DNA of 64,000 bases from positions 344,446,444 to 344,510,443 of the forward strand of contig OX336389.2 of assembly GCA_946902985.2 (NCBI GenBank), given 5' to 3'. Position 1 is the first letter of the stretch, and each line of letters opens with the position of its first letter. Shown in pieces: positions 22,930-34,388 of this stretch. The stretch is from Meconema thalassinum. Taxonomy: Eukaryota; Arthropoda; Insecta; Orthoptera; Tettigoniidae. Made by a program: the position numbers and the translations under genes. A model generated the notes under the pieces. It made no database searches. It was not told the DNA's origin and saw nothing but the letters and a program-made list of their open reading frames with translations.

Positions 22930-23045
22930 GTTAATCTATACTATTATATAAAACTGTAATGGTGTCTAGCTGTTAGTCTGTCTATTAACACTTTTATGCA
23001 AGAACTACTCAACCGATTTAGCTGAAATTTTGCACGAACATATAT
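22930..23045 (+). repeat. Possible end of a Helitron-like repeat
   Basis: CTATACTATTATATAAAACTG followed by ACCGATTTAGCTGAAATTTTG-type sequence resembles a common arthropod repeat terminus I associate with Helitrons. No second end was found. Confidence 0.25.
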
Positions 23046-24589
23046 GTTACCAGGGAAATACACAAGAATAATAATAATAATGATATTGGTTTTACGTCCC
23101 TTTTAACTACCCTGGCTTTTAGAGACGCGAATACACAAGACTATTGCCGTTTCGCAATATATAATATTTTCTTGGTTTTATGCCCTTTGTCACTCGACAT
23201 GCGCTAACATACTAAAATAAGCTAAATATCGAAGTTGCAGACACAGCTCATTTTACAATCCTCAATGCAAGCAACAATACTTGAAGGTTCCAAAGGGATC
23301 CCGAAAACCGCATTTTAAGACCCTAGAACCAACCTTTTCCGAGATACTTAAAAAATATCCACTGTTAGCAGACGCAACTTACAATAGGCTACATTTGTGA
23401 TCTTTGGATGCCGATTGCTACTAAACGGTAAGACAAATCTGAAATGGATTGCACCAACAGAATTGGATTTGGCGAGATCTACAAGTTGGGTCCTATGATT
23501 TATTACCTTTATTACCTTAGACTGATCCAAATTTTTAGATTTGTGTTTTTCCATGTGTTTTACAGCAAATTTTCACAGTTGATGGACAGCTACAGCCTTA
23601 AAACTTGGCAGGACATTCCAATTCGGAAAGCTCTACAATGTTGGTCCTGTAACTTTTTGTCATATTACCATCGATTCCAACATTAGATTGCGATAAAACC
23701 GTAGATTTTTCGTTGAATTTCGATTGTACGATTCCAAAATATCAATAGCTACAATATTCCTTTGGGAAAATCTTAAACGAAGAGTGATCAATCTTGATTG
23801 GGTTATTGTCGTGGTGATGGTTGTTTTTAGACGGTATACCAACGTTTTCACATGCTCTCAATATTAGGTGATTAATTTAACGAACCAGAGTATATTTAAT
23901 AGATCTGCAAGTCAGAAGTGTCTTTGGAAATAGGTCTCGCTACCACTGTTGAATCTCCCATTTTGCAGAATAGGAGTGAACATACTTTTCATGGCAATAT
24001 TGCTGAATGACAAACCATTTCAATGGTATAAATTAAAAGAAATGTCATATCCCTTCAAATCACTTGAGCCAATTATTATTAAATAATGTATTTGATCCCA
24101 AATTCATAATTACGGTATCGGTATGTTAGGGGAAAATTGTAGTTGTTTTTTTATGGTATATCAAAATGGTTTCTTTAAATGGTATTTCGGATTGCATGTT
24201 GTGTTGTTGGTGCTGTTATTGTTTTTCTTGAAGTAGGCTTTGTCTCCTTGATTAAAAGTAATACAATTCTTTGTTATTTAGTTTGGAAGATCATAGTTGT
24301 TCGAAGATTAACTTGGTTCACTCTCCTCACCTTCAATAACACAAAACGCTGTCAAATCACTACCATTGAGCGATCTTAATACTATTTGTTTTAGTAATGG
24401 TTAGTTAATTTATGGAATTAATTGATAAAAGGTAATAACACAACGACGGTATATTAAGAATACGTGATTATTTGATAGTTTTTTGCCGGTTAGAACCGAA
24501 GACCGTTCTAAGAATACTGTAGGTGCTTCTGCTAGTAAGAGATAAAATGAATGAAGACGAATGGTAGGCTACTGGGCAAGGAGTTGGAA
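23046..24589. other. Unassigned AT-rich DNA
   Basis: No gene. A short SINE G-like tail (TTTTACGTCCCTTTTAACTA) lies near 23090-23110. Confidence 0.4.
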
Positions 24590-24730
24590 TGACGCGGCCG
24601 TGGTCTATTAGACGGTACCATCCCGGCATTTGCCTGGAGTTGAAATCGGAAACCAAGTAAACCTTATTTCAAGGATGGCCGACAGTAAGGTTCGACCCGT
24701 TCCACAGATAGCTCCATGGCCTATCGTTGC
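24590..24730 (-). repeat. Decayed SINE A fragment
   Basis: Aligns to the middle of SINE A on the minus strand (TACCATCCCGGCATTTGCCTGG), with many differences. An old copy. Confidence 0.6.
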
Positions 24731-24999
24731 GCCTTAGTAAACGTAGCTACCACTTTCGGTTAATAATTAATTTAATTAATTTAACAATTTGAAGAAATAG
24801 TCACGGTAGATGAGTTGTGTCGTATTGTTTTCCGGTAAAAGTGTTGTGCCCCAGTTCATTCCATCGCTTGATGTAACAATGTTCACCATCCTCTAGTTGA
24901 TCTTTCAAACTAATTAACGGCATTTAGAAATAAGAAATTCCTGGGATTAATTGGAGATCCAGAACCTTCAGTAATGCTTGTCTCACACCAAAGCTTGTC

Positions 25000-25150
25000 A
25001 GACTCCAGGTCAATATATGTGACATTTTCTAGGTGAAATATCACGTCCTGTGGTTCGGATTACACGTAAAAATGGAGATTTCGTGGCTCATGATAATGAG
25101 ATTAACGGTCACGTGAAATTGCAAGTTTCCTTCAAAGCTTTACTTTTCCT
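25000..25150 (+). repeat. Interspersed repeat H, copy 1
   Basis: Shares CACGT...GGTTCGGATT.CACGT and GTGGCTCATGAT with 29630-29760. Probably a tRNA-related SINE with a box B-like GGTTCGGATT. Confidence 0.55.
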
Positions 25151-25282
25151 TCAGTAATGGCTGCTTTCTGTTGTCTCGGGGTACGTATTGAGATTTCGGT
25201 TCAGTTCCAAACTACCTGGTTTTGATTCTCGATTCTGCTAAGAAATGTTTCTGATCTGAGGGCTGGAACGGAGTACACTCAG

Positions 25283-25983
25283 TTTCAGCTCAACTCCGAA
25301 TGGGTTAGAGATTTCACGAGCCCTTCATCCAGGAACGCCACCAACAGCAAGTAGGTTTAGTCATGTTTTGGGATGGAATCATGTTTGGTCGACGTACTCC
25401 ACTAATGTATCCATGGTAACATGACTGGTCTGGTAAGCAGCGACAAACATCCTTGAACCTGTCGTTACAGGATTCGCTGCCACAATGGGCGAGGGTTTAC
25501 ACTAGTGGACGATAATGCTCGTGCTCATCGAACTAGGGTGGTCAATCAGTTCCTTCAGATGCATGCCATACAGAGAATGGAGTGGCCTGCCTATTCTGCG
25601 GACATGAACTGTATTGAACATGCATGGAAAGAGTTGAAGGGGGTAATTTCGCACCGTCCCAATTCTCCAACAAACAAACAGCAACTGATTGAAACTGCTG
25701 TCCAACAGTGGGATATTCTGCCCCAAACCACGTTGGATTCGTTAGTGCTCAGTATACCTCGTCGTCTGCAAGCATGCCTTAGAGCTCGTGGTGGCCATAC
25801 ATGGTATTGATATGCCCCACCATGAAAAGGACGTTTGTGTGCTCAGTCCCACATTACCACTTTTGTTATTCATTGTGTGTTTCTGTCTCTTTTACCCTAT
25901 ATTGTGTATATTGTGATTACATATACATAGCCAAATAACCAAGTCACTAAATCGCAATATGCAAAACATTTTTGAGCACTGTA
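25283..25983 (+). pseudogene. Tc1-family transposase fossil
   Basis: 5'-truncated Tc1/mariner element. The final ORF (25505-25810, 101 residues) holds the C-terminal DDE domain: DDNARAH, then WPAYSADMNCIEHAW with the catalytic E, then a conserved tail. About 200 bp upstream carries FWDGIMFGRRTP-like sequence in other frames, so the gene is frameshifted. The 3' inverted repeat ends TTTTTGAGCACTGTA at 25983, a usual Tc1 edge. The 5' part is replaced by a SINE A fragment (~25215-25280). Confidence 0.8.
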
Positions 25984-26160
25984 CTATGCCGGTTTTTGCC
26001 TGGAAGGAGTGTGGAAAACTCCAGTGATGAAACCACACGGGGTTCACTCCCCTGTCAGCGCCGGCATTCGAGCCTCCGATCTCCGGAATCGCTGCAGCTA
26101 CCCGTCGCAGTCGTGGTGGGCGATTTAACGCACACGACTACGCCTCAGGGTTCAAAAAAA
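25984..26160 (-). repeat. SINE family C, copy 1
   Basis: Contains GCCGG..TTTGCCTGG and, read on the minus strand, a tRNA-like head. Related copies are at 33050-33238 and 60286-60460. An A tract lies at 26155-26169. Confidence 0.6.
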
Positions 26161-26277
26161 AAAAAAAAATCTACGGATCGACGTAACTAAGGGCCAGCGT
26201 GTAGGGATCTAATACTACCAGGGGCCGATAACCTCATTGTTAGGGCCCTTAAAATAACAATCATCATCTAATACCGA

Positions 26278-26606
26278 GCCTCCGTGGCTTAGGCGGCAGC
26301 ACGCCGGCCTCTCACCGCTGGGTCCGTGGTTCAAATCCCGGTCACTCCATGTGAGATCTGTGCTGGACAAAACGGAGGCAGACAGGTTTTTCTCCGGGTA
26401 CTCCGGTTTTCCCTGTCAAAATTTCATTCCAGCAACACTCTCCACTATCATTTCATTTCATCTGTCATTCATTTCATCATTGCCCCAGAGGAGTGCGACA
26501 GGCTTCGGCAGCCGGCACAGTTCATATGCTCGCCGCTAGTTGGGGGCTTCATTCATTCCATTCTTGACCCGGTCGGAGACGGAAGCAGGCTGTGGATTTT
26601 CATTTC
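26278..26606 (+). repeat. SINE family B (tRNA-Glu derived), copy 1
   Basis: The first ~72 bp fold as a tRNA with box A (TGGCTTAGGCGG), a CTCTCAC anticodon loop as in tRNA-Glu(CTC), and box B (GGTTCAAATCC). A ~255-bp body follows, ending GTGGATTTTCATTTC. A 13-bp duplication, TCATCTAATACCG, flanks it (26264-26276, 26605-26617). It is inserted in a SINE tail. Confidence 0.9.
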
Positions 26607-26805
26607 ATCTAATACCGCCAGGGGCCGATAACCTCGTTGTTTTAACAATCATCATCATCTAATTCTGCCTCCGAACTGAGTCTGGCCCCATTTGGGCTGT
26701 AAACCTGTAATACACTGTATACATTGTTTACTGGCTGAGTGATGAAAACATTCTGGACGTCTAGTATAGAATAATATTGGTTCCTATCGTTCAAACACCT
26801 AGGGT

Positions 26806-26990
26806 CTACCTCGTGGCATAGTGACTAACATTCTTGGCTGTCACCTTGGAGGCCCCGGCTCGATACCCAGCTCTGCTAAGAAATTACATTATTGTTTGAG
26901 GGCTGAAACGGGGTTCATGATGATGATGATAATTGTTGTTTTAAGTGGCCTAACATCTAGGTTATCGGCCCTTGAAAAGGGGTTCACTCA
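26806..26990 (+). repeat. SINE A, left half (split by IR element)
   Basis: The tRNA-like head and first part of SINE A. It continues at 29151. Inside it, 26918-26973 is a 56-bp fragment of a SINE tail with (ATG)n, flanked by a 13-bp duplication (26905-26917, 26974-26986). Confidence 0.8.
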
Positions 26991-27177
26991 CAAGGGGAGG
27001 ATACGATGCATGGGTCACCGATTTGAACCATCTTTAGTACACGTGTAGGGCATGACTAGGCGTATACCAGGTGCAAGTAGTAAGTTGCGCTTCTCAGCCG
27101 ATTCCGAGAAATTAATGGTAAATTATTCGTAATTGCTGTACGGCGTTCATGTGCGCTGTACGTTAGCATAACGCCAA

Positions 27178-27251
27178 GGAGCGGGTGGTGCAGCGCTAAG
27201 AGCCCTGCTTCGTAAGCGTGGGATCACTGGATCGAATCCCATCGATGAGCC
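27178..27251 (+). repeat. tRNA-like segment in left arm
   Basis: Boxes A- and B-like (GGTGCAGCGCTAAGAG; GATCGAATCCC) and a TTCGTAA anticodon-like loop, suggesting tRNA-Thr(CGT). The stem has mismatches, so it is a repeat-borne relic, not a working tRNA gene. It has a partner on the minus strand at 28891-28963. Confidence 0.5.
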
Positions 27252-27643
27252 TTTTTTTTAAACATAGTACAACTGTAGGTGTCGTGAATAATGTTCATTT
27301 TGCAGTCAATTGTAATAATGTGTTTTGTGAGTGGGAAAAGGGATTCTGAAATCATCGTAATCATCGTATGGGGTGAACGTTTGTGACATTACATAATGTA
27401 CAGTCGGGGCATTGCAAATACATTGGTATTATGCATGGTCAGGAGTATTCTATTATATGTATACGTTTATACACTGAAACCCCAGTCTGTTCCGTTCATT
27501 GCACGTTAGTGAACCATCAGACCACCCCGTTCCCCGCAAGTAGTGTCTCATGCTATTGGTATTGGTTGGAAAGTGTTCGGACCTGGCGAGGTCACCTGCA
27601 CAAAAACTAACGATAACGGTGGGCGGTTGTACTAACAGCAAAT

Positions 27644-27972
27644 GAAAATCCACAGCCTACTTCCAGTCTCCGACCGGCTCAGGAATGGAATGAATGAAGC
27701 CCCTATCTAGCGACGAGGATATGGACTGTGCCGGCTGCCGAGGCCTGACGCACTCCTCCGGGGCAATGATTAAATGAATGACAGATGAAATGAAATGATA
27801 GTGGAGAGTGTTTCTGGAATGAAATTTTTGACAGGGAAAACCGGAGTACCCGGAGAAAAATCTGTCCGCCTCCGTTTTGTCCAGCACAGATCTCACATGG
27901 AGTGACCGGGATTTGAACCACGGACCCAGCGGTGAGAGGCCGGCGTGCTGCCGCCTAAGCCACGGAGGCTTC
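27644..27972 (-). repeat. SINE family B, copy 2
   Basis: Full copy on the minus strand with the duplication ACTAACAGCAAAT on both sides (27631-27643, 27973-27985). Confidence 0.9.
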
Positions 27973-28108
27973 ACTAACAGCAAATACTGTGAATAAAGGT
28001 ATTCTTTCATCAATCTCCTGTACGATTTATTCCAACTCATTTTTCCCGCTCACATAACACGTTATTACAATTGACTGCAAAATGAACATTATTCACGACA
28101 CCTACAAA

Positions 28109-28436
28109 GCCTCCGTGGCTTAGGCGGCAGCACGCCGGCCTCTCACCGCTGGGTCCGTGGTTCAAATCCCGGTCACTCCACGTGAGATCTGTGCTGGACA
28201 AAACGGAGGCAGACAGGTTTTTCTCCGGGCACTCCGGTTTTCCCTGTCACAATTTCATTCCAGCAACACTCTCCACTATCATTTCAATTCATCTGTCATT
28301 CATTTAATCATTGCCCCAGAGGAGTGCGTCAGGCCTCGGCAGCCGGCACAGTTCATATCCTCGCCGCTAGATGGGGGCATCATTCATTCCATTCCTGACC
28401 CGGTCGAAGACTGGAAGCAGGCTGTGGATTTTCATT
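28109..28436 (+). repeat. SINE family B, copy 3
   Basis: Full copy with a 15-bp duplication TTCACGACACCTACA (28092-28106, 28437-28451). It interrupts the right arm of the inverted-repeat element. Confidence 0.9.
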
Positions 28437-28487
28437 TTCACGACACCTACAGTTGTACAAATTGCCTATGTTTACTAAAAAAAAAAT

Positions 28488-28875
28488 GGCCTGTTTGCCA
28501 TCTATTGATGAATACAGTACATTTGCATTTGTCAGTTGGCACAGGCTAGAGTAAAAGGTGGCTTTTCACCGATGTCTCAGTCTCACTCATGGCTGTGATT
28601 ATATGGAAGCTACTGAGGTATGGGTGGTGCTTAGTAATGGCATTCAGGGCACAGTCAGTGCCTGTGAATGCTGTGAAAGGTTCTACTCATAGGGTTAGGA
28701 CTACTGTTCTGACTCAGTGAGGAAAGCAATGGCAAACTACCTCACTCCTCTTCTTGCCTAGAACGCCTCAAAATAGCGCTGCCTTGGGTTTTTGTGGGTA
28801 TCTACCCACATAACGTAACGGTGGTGCTTTTTGAGGATCCAACCAGCCTTCGGGCTGACTACCTAACAGACAGAC
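28488..28875 (+). repeat. Interspersed repeat D, copy 2
   Basis: Partner of 21271-21645, inserted in an A tract of the right arm. ACTAAAAAAAAA occurs on both sides. Confidence 0.8.
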
Positions 28876-28890
28876 TAAAAAAAAACTAAG

Positions 28891-28963
28891 GCTCTCCGGT
28901 GGGATTCGATCAAGTGATCCCACGCTTACGAAGCAGGGCTCCTACCGCTGCACCACGCGCTCC
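28891..28963 (-). repeat. tRNA-like segment in right arm
   Basis: Inverse of 27178-27251, with slightly better stems. Box B is GATCGAATCCC. Confidence 0.5.
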
Positions 28964-29150
28964 TTGGCTTCATATTAACGTACAGCGCACATGAACGCCG
29001 TACAGCAATGACGAATAATTAATAATTAATTTCTCGGAATCGGCTGAGAAGCACACTTTACTACTTGCACCTGGTATACGCCTAGTCATGCCCTACACGT
29101 GTACTAAAGATGGTTCGAATCGGTGACCCATGCATCGTATCCACCCCTTG

Positions 29151-29430
29151 TCAGCCTCGTGAGGCAGTACTGAGAAGGTGGTGGGTTCGATTCCTACCTT
29201 AGCCACCCCAGAAGTGTTTTTCCGTGTTTTCCCCACGTCTATTCCAGGTGAATGCCGGGATGGTACCTTAATTAATTCCATGGTGGCATTCTACCCAAAT
29301 CCTAGCCTCCATTACAATTAAACACACCAGTGCAGCCATCACAATGACACAGGTTATCAGACAGTTTCCACACTCCCTCATGTATATAGAACTGTCACAG
29401 AGCCCCTAAATGAATCAACAACTCAAACTC
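29151..29430 (+). repeat. SINE A, right half
   Basis: Continues 26806-26990 from TCAGCCTCGTGAGG to CCCCTAAATGAATCAAC. Confidence 0.8.
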
Positions 29431-29629
29431 CTTGGGTCCTGTACGATTCGTATGGTGAAAACACCCTTCATAGCTCATACGTGTTCTTATTCCGCTTATG
29501 CTTAGTTTTCTTATTATTCTTCGTCACTTGACCTTCCAAGTGCACAAACATGTACCGAAATTTTTAATGCGCATATTTCAGAAATTTTAACAGCCTAGGC
29601 CTATACCTTAAAACACCAAGGTGGACTGG

Positions 29630-29760
29630 GTTCGATTCCCGGTCAATGCATGTCAGATTTTCGAAGTGAAATGCCATGTCTTGAGGTTCGGATTCCACGT
29701 TAAAAGGAGGTCCCGTGGCTCATGATCACATGATTAAAACTGTCACGTAAAACTACAAGC
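29630..29760 (+). repeat. Interspersed repeat H, copy 2
   Basis: Partner of 25000-25150. It has box B-like GGTTCGATTCCC at the start. Confidence 0.55.
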
Positions 29761-29775
29761 ATCCATCCATGCATC

Positions 29776-29827
29776 CATATACCTTTACAGGGGCCGATAA
29801 CCTAGATGTTAGGCCCCTTAAAACGAC

Positions 29828-29875
<48 letters not shown>
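29776..29875 (+). repeat. SINE tail with TCA microsatellite
   Basis: GGGGCCGATAACCTAGATGT hairpin tail, then CTTAAAACGACAATCA and about 16 TCA repeats. Confidence 0.8.
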
Positions 29876-30333
29876 ATACCTTTACATGCCACGACCTCTA
29901 AGCATTGATAATATCTGAAGTTTATTTTGGACATGGAAACAATTTTGGCCAATAATATATGTATATAAGTCTACAGGATGGGGAGATAGTATGCATCAAA
30001 ACAAGAATAAAATGTCTGATAAACATGGATCCTACAGAGCATAATTTCTGAGATCTGAACACTTGTTCATATGTGGGGTCATCCATAAAATACGTTCGTA
30101 AAAATGCTATAAAATTTAACCCCCTCCCCTCATTGTTACACAATGTAATACAACATTGAGAGTATCACGTACAGGGTCTTTATTTTATAACTTTGCATCA
30201 GCACCCTCAAGTCACGGCGAGTTCCCTCACTGATCTTCATCCGCTGGCCCGTAACGATTATTCACGCACCTATCTTGTTTGTGGTAAAGCAAATATCCTG
30301 TAGTATATATCCAATCAGGAGCACACCAGCATT
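29876..30333. other. Unassigned spacer
   Basis: No gene or named repeat. Confidence 0.4.
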
Positions 30334-30715
30334 GTCCACCTCGTGGCGTAGTGGCATCCACCGCAGAGGTCCAGGTTCAATTCCTGGCTTTGCTAAGAAA
30401 TTTAATTTTGTTCTGAGAGCTGGAACGGGGTACTCAGCCTCATGCGTCAGAACTGAGGAGAGGTGGGTTCGAGACCCACCTCAACCATCTTAGAACTGTT
30501 TTCCCGTAGTTTCCCCACTTCTACTCCAGGCAAATGCCAGGATGGTACCTAAATTAAGGCCGCGTCCACCTCCTACCCAAATCCTAGCCCCATCTGCAAA
30601 TACACACACTAGTACATCCATCACAATGGCACAGGTTATCAGACAGATTCTGCACATAGCCAAGTACACGAGTCTATATGACCACCATGTCGCAATGCTT
30701 CTAAATTGAATCAAC
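30334..30715 (+). repeat. SINE family A, long copy
   Basis: Starts GTCCACCTCGTGGCGTAGTG, with two box B-like segments (GGTTCAATTCC, GGTTCGAGACC) about 100 bp apart. This shows the dimeric structure best. Confidence 0.85.
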
Positions 30716-31388
30716 AGTTTCAAACTTAGTTTCCAGATGAAGAAAGTCTCCTCAGGGCGACTTAAAACATAAACTTAATACACTTCATACTGTAAAGATA
30801 GCATGATTTCACATGTCTTTATGAATTGTGGCACGCGAAACTGTGATTAATAATTACACACAAGGGCGGAAAACCAACACTCAGAATGGCCTCTGACAGC
30901 TCTGGGATTCGAACCTCGGATCTGAGTTCCGCTGATGAGAATGTGTTGTACGGTATGTGATGGGATCTTATTAAAGAATTTGCTGTGTGGAGATGATGTT
31001 CCTTAAGGCTGACCACCAGCTACGCTGCACGCTCGACAACACAGAAACTAAGCATTTCCTATGAGGTTAGCATGCGGTACGGTTTCCGTGGTCCTGCCAA
31101 GCTCCGCTCCATTTCGTTGCTCGTATACGGCCAATGGAAATGAATTGTTACATCTCTTAGCCTTGGACGTCCAGTGGCCACATAGCCTACTTGTTGAAAC
31201 TGGTTTATACATAACACAGTTGTACGTAATAACTCTTGATTGTGCTTAGTTATTCTTAAGTCCCGACAAATACGCCATTTCTCTCTGAGTTATACGCAAC
31301 TGATTTGTACGCAAATCTTCTTTACAATTGGCTGATTTTTGAAAGTGAGAGTTTATTACTTTTCCTACTATTCTGCGCTTAAACACAC
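30716..31388. other. Unassigned spacer
   Basis: No gene. A tRNA-like minus-strand stretch (GGGATTCGAACCTCGG) near 30902 may be a SINE remnant. Confidence 0.4.
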
Positions 31389-31489
31389 GAGTGAGTTGAC
31401 AGAGTTGTTGTTGTTTTTGATTCATTTTGGGGCTTTTGCGACATCGTGGTCACGCAGCCCCGTCCATTTGGGTGTATGTAGCCTGTACT

Positions 31490-32309
31490 TAAAGCCCTGC
31501 GCTGATGCGGATATCCGCAACATTTTTCGCCATGTGGACATAGTTAGCATAGCTGTGCGGATAGCAGATAAGCTGCGGATAATGTTTGGAGTAAATTTGC
31601 GGATAGCGTTTAGAATACAATCCGAACTTGTTGAATATCATTCATTACTAGGTCCCGGTTGCTTATGAAAATGAAAATCCACAGCCTGCTTCCAATCTCC
31701 GACCGGGTCAGGAATGGAATGAATGAAGCCCCCATCTAGCGGCGAGGATATGGACTGTGCCGGCTGCCGAGGCCTGACGCACTCCTCTGGGGCATGCTGG
31801 AATGAAATTTTGACAGGGAAAACCGGAGTACCCGGAGAAAAACCTGTCTGCCTCCGTTTTGTCCAGCACAGATCTCACATGGAGTGACCGGGATTTGAAC
31901 CACGGACCCAGCGGTGAGAGGCCGGCGTGCTGCCGCCTAAGCCACGGAGGCATTTGGTTGCTTATGATAGACTATAATTATCATATTTTTTCCGTTATGT
32001 TCTTTCCATGACAAATGTAAGATGATTTAAGCTAATCTCATTCAAATTATGTCATTAAGCATAATTAACACTCCGAACTGAAAAGGGTTGCAATTCAGAC
32101 TGTATAACATTCATTTTAATCATAGCACATGCCATAGGCCTACATAGCCTAGGGGAACGACTTTCTCCTCAAATGTCTAAATGTGTTGCTTTAATACTTA
32201 ATGCTTTATCCAACTAAAAATATTATTGTATTGCCAGTAGATTCGGATAATAAATGTGCGGATGCGGGGCGGATGCGGATAACGTTTTGTTTATCCGCGC
32301 AGGTCTCTA
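31490..32309. mobile_element. hAT-like MITE
   Basis: Ends TAAAGCCCTGCGC.../...GCGCAGGTCTCTA are imperfect inverted repeats, flanked by 8-bp CCTGTACT/CCTATAAT (two mismatches), the hAT duplication length. Both ends carry GCGGAT-rich sub-repeats. No transposase. It contains SINE B copy 4. Confidence 0.65.
31669..31955 (-). repeat. SINE family B, copy 4
   Basis: Minus-strand copy with an internal deletion relative to the others. The duplication GGTTGCTTATGA flanks it (31657-31668, 31956-31967). Confidence 0.88.
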
Positions 32310-32592
32310 CCTATAATCTGTCTGATAACCTGAGTCATTGTGATGGCTGTAGCAGTCTAGGATTGGGAAAGAGGTAGCCGTGGCCTTAAGTTAGGAACCA
32401 TCCCGACATTTGCCTGGAGTAGAAGTGGTAAACCACGGAAAACCACTTCTAAGATGGCTGAGGTGGGAATCGAACCCACCTCTTCTCAGGTTTACCTCTA
32501 GCCCTCAGGCTAGAATTACCTTTCTTGTCAGAACCGGGAATGTCACCCGGACTTGTGGGACGACAGCCACTAGGCGGAGTGAGTTGACAGAG

Positions 32593-33049
32593 AATCGTAA
32601 GCCGTCGATGACGTGAAGTGAGGTTCAGGCAGCTGTGGTCTGCTGGCTTCGAATTTAGAACATACGCATAAACTTCCACCCTTTGTTGTAGGAAAGTTGC
32701 TGAATCCATGCTGCTTCTAAACTACCAAGACAAAACCTACGAATTGTAAAGCAAACAAAAGCTGGGAGATCGTTTAATTCACTGTCAGTGCTTAAAAGAG
32801 TCTTCTAGTTGCATAGGCTAATGTGCAAATCAGTTTATAGTTAAATACAGTAATTTAAAAAAAATCCACATGAAGGCATTGAAAATAACATAAAAAGTAA
32901 ATACTGTATTTTTAATTGTTGTTAATAATTCATTTTAGGGTCTTAGGACATCATGGTCATCAGCCCCGTGTAGCTGAGTGTGTGTTGAATTTGTCTGATA
33001 ACCTGTATTTCTATGATGACTGTAGTAGTGTGTGTAGCTGCAATATCGA
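32593..33049. other. Unassigned spacer with SINE remnant
   Basis: 32930-33010 resembles the reversed 3' end of SINE A. Otherwise nothing recognised. Confidence 0.45.
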
Positions 33050-33238
33050 CAAGGATGAGGTAGGTGCGCCGAGACTTGAAGTAAGGTACTATCCCTGTAT
33101 TTGCCTAGAGAGGGTGTGGAAAAACCTGAGGGAAAACTGACTCAGGATAGCCGCTGTCAGCACCGGGATTCGAACCTACGATTTCCGGGAGTTGCTGCAG
33201 CTGCACGATTTAGCGAACTCGGCTACGCCACGGGACCG
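33050..33238 (-). repeat. SINE family C, copy 2
   Basis: Minus-strand tRNA head (GTAGCCGAGTTCGC) with box B (GGTTCGAATCCC). Confidence 0.65.
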
Positions 33239-33429
33239 TTTTTAAAATTAATGTGTCACACAGTAGTTTATGTTAAAATACACTGTTTCAATGCACAAAG
33301 TCACAAAGGGAACATACCGTAGGTAATAAGAAAAACACCATTAGTTCAGGGTACCAGAGTTAATAGAGGGTATGATAGTGACCACTTCTTACTTACTGTA
33401 CTTCTAAAATTGATGTACCCCTAAAGTGG

Positions 33430-34388
33430 TAGATTCAAAAGCAAGGAAAGAGGAAGGAAGAAACCCTCAGAATTAATTTACTTGAAGATGAGTATCCTAA
33501 ATTTGTATCAGCAAAGAGTTGAAAGTCTCCTCCACCAGACTCCAGTTATCACGAATATTAACACAGAATGGCAGAAATTATCTTACATCTTATCACAAGC
33601 AGCTTTCGAATCCTTGGGAAAACGGCAGAAACTTGGGAATAAACATGGTCTCAAATACTGGATTGACAATATTGCACTTGTAATTAAAGAGATGAAGAAA
33701 TCGTATTTCCAATATCTCAGCCGCAGGGCAGCTGAAAACATGGCAATGTATAAATGAGCCTCAGCGGTAGTTAAAAGAGAAGTTCGTACAATCAGAAGGG
33801 AAGGCTGGGAAAATCTAATTAATAAGGTTGAACCTGATAGGCATGGTAGACAAGTGAAAGCCTACCAAGTTCTAAAGCATTTAAATAAAAAGGAAAAAGA
33901 TGATTTTTAATTTAACCCTACTTCTGAAAAAGGAATGGCTAATACTAGGCTACCCCTAGCGGCTCGGGTCAACAAGGGTCGATGAACACGTAAAGGGAGG
34001 TGTAAAAAAAATACTGTTTTGCAATGAATTGTTGACAATTTGGAGATGAGTGAACTTGTTTAAGTGCTTAAATCCCTAAAAAAAAACAGGAAGACACCAG
34101 GTTCTAATTGACTAAATAATGAACTTTCTACATATCTTTTTATACAGACATTGTTGAAGTTTCTAAACATCTGTTGGAAATGTGGACATATCCCTGAGGA
34201 TTGGAAATTTGCTATTGTGATACCCATCTTTAAAAAACAGGTGACAGGATGAGTTATGGTAACTACAGAGGAATTAGCCTCCTAAATACTGGCTATGAAA
34301 TTTATTCTACGATAGTAGCCAAACTATTAAGAACACTCTCCTTTTAGAGGTACTGAATGGTTCACGCCCAATTACTGTAAAACATATA
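33430..34388 (+). pseudogene. LINE reverse transcriptase, part 1
   Basis: A 91-residue ORF (33482-33757) and following frames look like the region between endonuclease and RT of a non-LTR retrotransposon (LGKRQKLGNKHGLKYW; KEMKKSYFQYLSRRAAENM). At ~34185-34330 comes an RT entry motif (PEDWKFAIVIPIFKK, then SYGNYRGISLLNT across a frameshift). Several stops and shifts. Interrupted at 34388 and continued at 39297. Clade not assigned. Confidence 0.75.

Larger units (their letters stand above)
26991..29150. mobile_element. Long inverted-repeat element
   Basis: The left arm (26991-27342, ~350 bp) is inverted at the right (29150 back to ~28040, interrupted by later insertions). The ends are CAAGGGG...CCCCTTG, with a 3-bp TCA duplication, inserted in a SINE A. 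The centre carries SINE B copy 2; the right arm carries SINE B copy 3 and repeat D copy 2. Each arm contains a tRNA-like segment. No transposase is present. Superfamily unassigned. Confidence 0.8.
31405..32576 (-). repeat. SINE A, split by a hAT-like MITE
   Basis: A 16-bp perfect duplication GAGTGAGTTGACAGAG (31389-31404, 32577-32592) encloses SINE A in two parts: ~31405-31489 and 32310-32576. Confidence 0.88.

Noticed and set aside
26278..26349. A functional tRNA-Glu gene
   Set aside because: The same head begins four longer SINE copies with target duplications.
29776..29875. CRISPR array
   Set aside because: The regular triplet repeat is a microsatellite. No spacers or direct-repeat pattern anywhere in the window.
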